A DNA stretch of 64,000 nt from assembly GCF_963169125.1 (NCBI RefSeq), contig NC_084802.1, forward strand, positions 39,578,607 to 39,642,606, given 5' to 3'. Source of the DNA: Humulus lupulus. Taxonomy: Eukaryota; Streptophyta; Magnoliopsida; Rosales; Cannabaceae. Numbering within the stretch: the stretch's first letter is position 1; each line of letters opens with the position of its first letter. The notes below the pieces were generated by a model, which ran no database searches, was not told the DNA's origin, and saw only the letters and a program-made list of their open reading frames with translations. The translations under genes and the position numbers were made by a program. Positions 56,728 through 64,000 of this stretch are shown piece after piece.

Positions 56728-59210
56728 TGTAATGACCCAAAATCACTAATAAGGCTTAAGGACCTTGATTAGTGTGTCGGGAGGGCATAATTGGTTTATG
56801 TGTGATTTAAATGATTTAATGCATGATTATGTGATAAGCATGCTTATATGATTATATGGATATGTAAAATTCTTGTTTATGAGTATTAATATGCATGTGG
56901 GCCATGTTTAGCTTATAGGGGCATATTTGTAATTTTTGGCCCATTGAGAGCATAAATGTGATTATTTGTGGTAATTGTTGAGACCACATTATTATGTGGA
57001 TATATTTGCAGCATATAGCTTGAGACAGTCCTAGTGAGCGGTTTGGCAAAATAGTCACGGCGGGGATTTATACCCGGCTCGGGGGAGCCTAAGGGTATTT
57101 TCGGGAATTTAGGAGATATATTGGAGAAATTAGACTTTGGGTAAATAATTGGTGATTAATTTGATGACGGGATTTAAATGGTAAATATTAGGAACACTTG
57201 AGGAATTAGTGGGAATTCGAAATGAATGACTATTCTACCCCAGATTAAATTAGAATGTTATTTTTTCTGGGAGGGAAAAATAGTCTTTCTTATGTCTAAG
57301 GATTTGTTCAACCTTTATGTTAGAATGAGGTAGAAGGGTATAGAACAATTAAGGAAAGAAGGAAAACAGAAATCTCAGCTCACTTCTCTCTCTCTCTCCC
57401 ACGTATCGCTCTCTTTTTCTTGCTTCCATTTGAGCTTCAAGCTAAGGACTCAAGAAGAGCTTAGCCTAAGTGTTGAGGCTATGATCTTTGAGGAAATTGA
57501 AGGGGGAATTAAGCTTTAATGGTAGCTGGAAATCAAAGGAAAGTCAGAATTTTTGGAGCTGTGTTGGTGTGAAGATTCAGCTGAGAATTGGGTCTCCACT
57601 TGAGGTAAGACTGTTGTCCTAAACTTCTGAGTTTTACTTAATGGTTTAAGTTAAATTTTAGGTTCTTAAGTATAGGTTTAGTGATGAATTTGGCTAATGG
57701 TTTGAGTAGAAAATCTCTGTGGTTATATTGTGATTCTTGTGGCTGAATTGAGATGTTGATGTTTGTTTATATTGCTGGAAATTATAGGATAAAAATATGT
57801 AATTATAGGTCCAAATTCGTGGTTGGTTTAGTGATGAATTGAGGGGAAAATTATGGGTATGTTTGAATGTTCTTGGCTAGGATAAGGAGGAGAAAACCCA
57901 GGTTTTCTCTGGGTTTGCAGGGCGTGCCGCGACCCAACCTGGGGGTGCCGCGACGTGTGTGGCCCTTCTGGCCGTGGGAGCTCTCTGACTTGGGGGCGCA
58001 CCGCGACTTGCTTGGCCAAGTTGTGACCCACCTCCCCTTTGGCGTGAGAGCTTGCTCTCTGACTTGGGGCAAGTCGCGACTTGCTGAGCCAAGTCACGAC
58101 TCACCTGAGAGGTTTGGCCTTGGAGGTTTTCAAGTAATGTTAGGGCACGGGGGTTCGTTCTTATGTGCTCGGGACAATTTCTATTACCCGGTTTAGTATA
58201 AATTGAGGTCCCAGAGGCTAGTTTTGTTCCCTAGGTATTTTATTTCTAATTGGAAGTTGATAGATATCAATGACCCTTGTGACTAGGTTTGTCGCCATGG
58301 CTTGAGGCTAAGGATCGTGCTCGGAACCAGTTCACATTCTCCGCTCGGAATCAAAGGTAAGAAAACTACACCCGGTTGTAAGGCTATGTTGGGACTAAGA
58401 GTTCCCTATACTTTTATGAAATGTTGTATGATGGTATTATGCCATGTGAGCATGAAATAAATGGCCTAAGAGTGCCATAATTAATATTTGCGCACAGGAC
58501 GCGGCTCGGCCACTGGTAAATGAGGTTAATTATATAATCACTGAGCTCGGCCTAAGTGAGCCGAAGTTAGTGGGATAAACAGAGGGTGCGGCCTAAGGGC
58601 GTCGACCCTAGATATTGCATGATATGTGTACTATTGTTAATCTGGTGATTGTGGCATGTTAATTATCTGGATGATAGATTGTTGGTTTGTTGATTAATAT
58701 CACTGATTATGTGAACAATGTGGTATGCTGAGTACTTGATTAATGATTTATTAATTGTTTGATTACTGTTATTGGTTATGTTCTATATATGATTTTCTTG
58801 CTGAGCTTTGGCTCACAGGTGCTACGTGGTGCAGGTAAAGACAAGGATAAGCTGGACCAACCCTGATATGGAGAGCTCTGGGGGCAGAATGTACATAGTC
58901 GGCTACTCGGCCGCCATGGCCGAGGGATGATACAGGGACAAGAGACCCTAAAATTCCTATTTTGCCATTAGAGTGGGTTGTGGTTGTACATAACCTTTGG
59001 AAATTTTGTAAACTGATATTTAACCCTAATTTTTGGGATCCCGTGTATCAAACGCTTATTCAAATGAAGTTCATCTTTTATGACCAAAATCTGTTAACCC
59101 TAGTTCAATAATGGTTTTAGTGACACATTTTCAACTAAACAACTTGATTAGCAAGTCTTGCACCTTTATAAACACACAATGTAATGGTCTTGGCTATCCA
59201 GGGTGTTACA
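56728..59210 (+). repeat. Solo LTR of the E family
   Basis: 2483 bp, TGTAATGACCC...GGTGTTACA, with perfect target duplication GGGTT (56723-56727 and 59211-59215). Sense-strand text such as ATAAGGCTTAAGGACCTTGA and GGGAGGGCATAATTGG matches E's LTRs. GC island at 57915-58105, CAAAGGTAAGAAAACTACAC at 58354-58373, and the shared GTGCAGGTAAAG block near 58826. No internal region, so it is the product of LTR-LTR recombination. Confidence 0.93.
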
Positions 59211-59215
59211 GGGTT

Positions 59216-59995
59216 GATTCGGGAATAAAACTTGGGGCACAACGCTAGAGAGCTAGCATTAACAAGAGCCAAATCTTTACTGCGTGGTTTTGAACAATGA
59301 ATTGATCACTGGCTACATCATTGTTGGAGCTTGGGAAAAGAAGCTCAGAGGAGCAATTGTGCTTACGGTCGTAAGGGTTCGTTTGCATCAAGTCGTACAG
59401 ATGCAGCAGGACCGGAGGGCCAAAAGTCAGAGAGACTACTTTGCGAAGTTTGTGTGCAAGTATGCACTAGATGTTGCATAAAGGCTACAATTTTCATGAG
59501 TTCTGCATCTTAAAATGGACGCATTAGAAATGTTTAGAGGGACTTATCTAAGAATGACATGTCTTTAGTCGAAGCGTGTTTCATAGGTGTTGTTGGGAAA
59601 GGTTGATCTGTGAACCTCACCCTATGGGGCACCTTACATTGTCCTTGTCAATAGGAGTATGCATTGGAATATTGGCGGGGAAGCTACAATCAGAGGATGT
59701 ATTTGCTTCGTGGTCAGTGTTGCAAGGGCTACTTGGTTGACTAGAGGGACATCGTGTGGACTCAAAGGAGTTCATGTGTTCAAGGAGTATTCGAGTGTAG
59801 AGACACTCCTTCATGGGATGATCGAGTCCAATAGTGGACATGAGATATTGTCACCAAGTAGGTGTTTCTACAGTGGTAGAGGGACAAAAGCATACACAAG
59901 ATTCAGAAGAAGCATGGGGTGAGCTTAGGAGTCGAGTGAAGTAGATTGGCCAGCGGTTTGTCGATGAGGGCATCGACAATTTAAGTGGGGGAGAG
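59216..59995 (+). other. Internal region of F, second part, with polypurine tract
   Basis: No coding frame recognised. It ends in TTAAGTGGGGGAGAG (59981-59995), the polypurine tract of F. Confidence 0.65.
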
Positions 59996-60258
59996 TGTAA
60001 CATGCCGGCCTTGATGGCATGTTAGAAGCTAGGTTGGTGCTCGATTTGATGCACACGCGAGGGTGCAAGCTGGTGAGCATGAAGATGCCTAGTTTGTATG
60101 GCAGTGGCATTTTCGTAAATATCTTCAATATTGCTCAGAAATGGACGGGACTTGATAGTTCCCATGTTGAAGGGTCACAGAACGCAATGGTGCGATTAGA
60201 TTTGGGAGATTCAGAGAATTGGCAAGTTGAGAGCCAAATATGTCTCCCAAGAAAAAAT
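59996..60258 (+). repeat. 3' LTR of F, first part
   Basis: Starts TGTAACATGCC; matches 30589-30852. Interrupted by a copia-type solo LTR whose target duplication is AAAAT (60254-60258). Confidence 0.85.
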
Positions 60259-62288
60259 TGTTGGTATTAAAAATGTAAATCAGAGTTACGCAGCAGAATG
60301 GGTCTTTTAAAAAAAACTATTAATACCGGCCAAGATCATACATATATAGATGTATTAAATCACATACAAATAGACTATTGATTACCTTTTGAAGCGTATC
60401 AAGAATCCACAAATCTTTTTGTATAAATCAACGATCTTCCTATCTAAATTCTAAAAGTTCACACCTTGATCTTCCAGACCAGTCCTCAAACACACAAGGA
60501 CTTGTGTGGGCACATAGGATTCAAAAGGTTGATTTAGAATTCTCTAGATGTACTCAACACATGAGATCTAGAGATGCTTGATTGAGAGGAGATGTATTGA
60601 ATAGTTTTTCAGGTTTAGTAAAATCTATCACTTTCTTTTTCAGAGAGAGTTTGACAGTCTAAACTTTTTAATCACTTAAAACAACTAATTCCTAAAAGTA
60701 TTGCTCTTTTAGTTTTATAAAGATAATTAACTTATTAATTAATCTTTATTCTATTAAAATAAAACTGATAAGTTATAACCTATTTAATTATTTAATTTAA
60801 ATTATATTTAAAAATAATAATTAAATAACTTATTATCAAATTATTTTGAAATTCGAAATTCAAATCTCAGGGACACAAATATCCCTATGTGTGGCGCCAC
60901 ACTTGCAGTGAGTGTGTCGCACCACACTATTAGAGCTCTCCCTAATTTTCTCATTTGTATGTTTAAGAAATATTTAAGACAATATATTTATCCCAAAATA
61001 AATATCATTTAATTCAAAATTAACTTTATCTTAAAATATTATTTTTAAATAAATAAATAAATATCTTATTATAAATAAGATAATTGTTAATCTCTTTCTT
61101 TATATTAATCCAAACACGATTAATATTTATTTTAATATATAGTTTTTCAAAATAAAATCTATATAGTTAAATAATTAATTAATTACCCATAATTATCACA
61201 AAATTATTTCTTTGCCCTCAAAAATTAATTCCTTTGAAATTAAGTCATCTCTACAAATCTTTCTTTTGACATCCTTGCCCTTGACAATGTAGGGCAGAGG
61301 TGATCTGGGGACCATAGACCTATAATACGAAGCTTCAATAAACCAAATTATTAATTAAACTCGTTAATCTAATAATCTTATTTATTAATTCTATGATTAT
61401 TACTCCACTATAAATATGGAATAGCACTCTAAGTATTTATATAATTATATTTACAGAGTTTTCTCTTATAGTCCATTGATATAATCAATAAATGTAGTTC
61501 TATCCTCCATTTATTGGTTCGTTAATTAGAGTTGGTCAAGATTACCGTTTTACCCTTCTAATTACCTCTTGATCCTTAAGTACCATTAATTCACTAGCGA
61601 ATAATTAATCTATAATCAAATTATAGATTTGAGCTCAATAACTATTCAGTTCCAGAATTAACCCTTAAGGGAACCAATATTCGATCCGTTAGGAAAGTAT
61701 GGATTCCATTATTGTAAATCATGTTCCCAGTCATTCATGATATTGAATCTCCAAAACAAAATTCATTAGCGTCATTATACTAAGAAACCATAACGAGTTA
61801 ATCAAAATATCCAATAAACACAAACAGGAGTTCATGAATACTCATTTTAGACTGGTCTACAAATAATCATCTATTATGATAAGAATTAAATCTTTATGCC
61901 AAACGGAAAGTTTATAAAGATAATTAGTTCTCATCGGTCATATCATATATAATCTCTATTATATACAACACATTTTCTAAGATGTCTACCTACATCAGTA
62001 ATCTTAATCTAGATCACTTGCAACTCGTATGCTGAGTAAATTGCACTAGTAACCATTCATTAAATATTACATACTTTAATATGTTACTGACTATTTTATT
62101 CATTATATATGATCTTAATTCTATTGTAATAATACAAGATCATATTCTCATGAATGAATAATGAATTTTCTTGATATTATTATATAATTAAATCAAACAA
62201 TAATTATAACATTCAAATATAATAAAATTGTACTTTTATTTAAATCAATAAAATGTCTTTACATATGTTTAGGGCATTAATCCTAACA
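60259..62288 (-). repeat. Solo LTR, probably Ty1/copia (SIRE-like)
   Basis: 2030 bp bounded on the sense strand by TGTTAGGATTAATGCCC and CCAACA, with perfect duplication AAAAT (60254-60258 and 62289-62293). AT-rich, no coding. A related LTR begins at 63511. The copia/SIRE label rests on the TGTTAGG...CCAACA ends and length, not on protein. Confidence 0.8.
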
Positions 62289-62293
62289 AAAAT

Positions 62294-63190
62294 CATATAT
62301 GTTCCTAGTAGAAGGCTAAAAGCTTAGAAGACTTTTTATAGGGGGAGCACCTAGTGTCAGCTCTCCACCAACCCCTAGCACAGGTGCATCAAGTGAGCTA
62401 CTACTAGTTAGGAGGGATAGTAAAGCGGGCATATGAGGACCACGAAGTGACTCATATGTCTCCATGAGTAGGAGTACTCATGGACATTACTGGGCCACCC
62501 CAGTAGTGCACTGAAGCATGCTGCCAAAGGTTTATGGGTACGATTCCCTTGGCTTGTCGGTATGCCGCTTGCATGGAATGTTGCCCAATCCTCCAAGAGA
62601 CGTCGTGCTGCACCATGGGCACGAGTCTTGACATGAGATGGGATGGGAAGTCTTTCGTGGGACTTGTTAACATACAAACATTGGAGGGTGCACAATGCTT
62701 GAGAATGATAGAGGTCTAGTGTATACTACTAGTTTGGCAGCTAGTCTCGAGGGCCTGCCAACATGAAAGAAGTCATGGTACCATGGACGTATGGGAGTCC
62801 TTGGACCGTGATAGGAGTTATTCGGATAGTATCGAATGGGGCATGACAAAAGGTGTTGGCAGGCCAGCTTGGTGTTGGCTCTTGGCCACACATGCTACCT
62901 TGGCTTGCGAATGTCTGGGTGAGCATCAGTGTTGGGATTTTCCTTGCCACAGTGAGATCCTATGGACAGTGTGAGTATCTTGGCTAGAGAGCCTTGATGC
63001 ACGGAAGCACTCATAGATGCTTGAGAGTGTGACTCGACAAGAGTTGTTCGAGAGACGGAAGTGAGCAAAGGCACACGATCGCGGGAAAAATGTGCCCATT
63101 GTTATCCGAATGGTTGGAAGGCTGACCTTGGCTCAAAGGTGTCAAGGTGCCTCAGGGGCATTTCCGCTGTCAAAATGTCAGCCGGTGACA
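62294..63190 (+). repeat. 3' LTR of F, second part
   Basis: Resumes F's LTR. Around 62925 it keeps the uninterrupted sequence GAGCATCAGTGTTGGGATTT, the empty equivalent of D's insertion site in the 5' LTR. The end is placed at GGTGACA (63190) because the match with 54655-54893 fades here. Confidence 0.78.
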
Positions 63191-63510
63191 CCTGGTGTGC
63201 AGGCTGCAAGTGCCAAGGAGGCACCTAGGGGCTGGGGCTCGGGATTACAAACTTTTGGAAATAACTTTAAATTCAGAAAATTAAATTACAAAAATCCTAT
63301 GCCCCATATGGCTTACAATTTTGTAGAACTAGAAAAAATTAAGAACAATTCCTAAACCCAAAACACCATATAATTAACGACTCTTAAGATCAAACATTAA
63401 TCAAAATAAACATCCATCCGTTCATCACATATTACAATAATATAAGAATGCATATTATACCCACAAAGTAGTTAATGTATGCAGAGATTAATGATCGTCC
63501 TTGTACCAAT
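63191..63510. other. Flank of F and possible 5' part of a copia-type element
   Basis: 63191-63250 is GC-rich, like the patch left of F. From 63250 it is AT-rich and non-coding. On the minus strand ATTGGTACAAGGAC directly follows the LTR at 63511, in the position of a primer site but different from TTGGTATCAGAGC. Confidence 0.4.
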
Positions 63511-64000
63511 TGTTGGTAACTGGTTTACCATATGCGCAACAAAAAGCACGGGATGGTGAGCCCAGAGATTTTAAAAAAAATATTTAAACAATTTTTAAAT
63601 AATTGAATCCATTAATATGCAAAACATTAATCAAAGAGAAAGAAAGAGATAAAGGAATTACCAGTTGTAGAATAATCAAGAATCCTCGCTATCTTTTAGT
63701 ATCTCCAACGAACATCCAATCAAAAGCAGCCTTGTGAATACTCAAACCAAGATCTTCCAAGATGTATCTCTACACCTCAAGACGTGTATGGGTACGTAGA
63801 GTAATGGTGGGAAAATTTCTGATTCACAAGATGTATTCAACTTATGAGCACTTGGAATATTAGGTCTGAGACAGTTTTTAGGGATAGGAAAATATTACGT
63901 TATATTTTTCCTTTGTGTGAAAAGCTTAGAATTTTCTCTCTAGAATATTATTTTCTTCTCTTGTTGTTTCAATTAATTTATATTAGATAGATTTATAAAA
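63511..64000 (-). repeat. Partial copia-type LTR running off the right edge
   Basis: Plus-strand start TGTTGGTAACTGG and text such as AAGATCTTCCAAGATG and GATGTATTCAACTTATGAGC resemble the first 400 bases of the solo LTR at 60259. Diverged, incomplete in this window. Confidence 0.65.

Larger units (their letters stand above)
30589..63190 (+). mobile_element. Non-coding LTR element F, expanded by nested insertions
   Basis: The 5' LTR (30589-31501 plus 54655-54893), a TTGGTGTCAGAGCC primer-like site, about 2.6 kb of internal DNA, a polypurine tract AAGTGGGGGAGAG, and a 3' LTR (59996-60258 plus 62294-63190). Removing D, a solo E-type LTR and a copia-type LTR leaves about 4.9 kb. No gag or pol text is recognisable, so it looks like a non-autonomous, LARD/TRIM-like element. 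Flanks CCTAT and CCTGG share only three of five bases, so its exact ends are less sure. Confidence 0.72.

Noticed and set aside
57828..58196. Four overlapping frames of 70-110 codons inside the solo LTR
   Set aside because: They lie in the GC-rich island of an LTR and exist on both strands; composition artefact.
60259..62288. A complete small element rather than a solo LTR
   Set aside because: No internal LTR pair, primer site or polypurine tract; TG...CA ends with a 5-bp duplication and similarity to the LTR start at 63511 fit a solo LTR.

Overview
This is a block of plant nuclear DNA made almost entirely of transposable elements. I recognise no host gene, tRNA, rRNA or CRISPR array. The element set (Ty3/gypsy chromoviruses with a C-terminal chromodomain and an initiator-Met-tRNA type primer site, a Tat-lineage gypsy element with a second archaeal-type RNase H, Ty1/copia elements, and a hAT transposon with a BED finger) points to an angiosperm, probably a eudicot. 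Some LTR starts remind me of Cannabaceae repeats, but that is recollection, not a search. Letters A-H, X and G below are my own labels.

Left nest (1-30260). An old minus-strand Ty1/copia element H is the substrate. Its RT/RNase H reading frame is at 1901-2080 and resumes at 26066. A plus-strand Tat-type gypsy element A (window edge to 1900) entered H at 1900/1901. A plus-strand chromovirus B (2081-26065) entered H between the two halves of its RT. B was then hit in its 5' LTR by a complete minus-strand Tat element C (2520-13000, target duplication GAGTT), in its gag by a truncated minus-strand chromovirus X (15106-18668), and in its integrase/3' LTR by an LTR-like AT-rich segment G (21931-24540).

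Right nest (30589-63190). A small plus-strand LTR element F, with no recognisable coding sequence and LTRs of about 1.15 kb, frames this part. Its 5' LTR holds a full-length plus-strand chromovirus D (31502-54654). D's 3' LTR holds a hAT transposon (40397-53648, 8-bp duplication GCACTGAC), and the hAT holds a young minus-strand LTR element E (40763-49906, duplication ATAAG). F's interior holds a solo LTR of the E family (56728-59210, GGGTT). F's 3' LTR holds a solo copia-type LTR (60259-62288, AAAAT). A second copia-type LTR runs off the right edge from 63511.

All coding regions are decayed by stops and frameshifts. D is best preserved, with one frameshift and 13 stops, nine of them TAG, which fits deamination of methylated cytosines. 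The hAT transposase keeps BED, catalytic and dimerisation segments and visible introns, but is frameshifted. The most unusual features are an antisense gene inside both Tat elements with its own conserved TATA-containing promoter (and an intron in C), short blocks shared by the LTRs of several chromovirus-type families that look like splice sites, and GC-rich palindromic islands at matching LTR positions.
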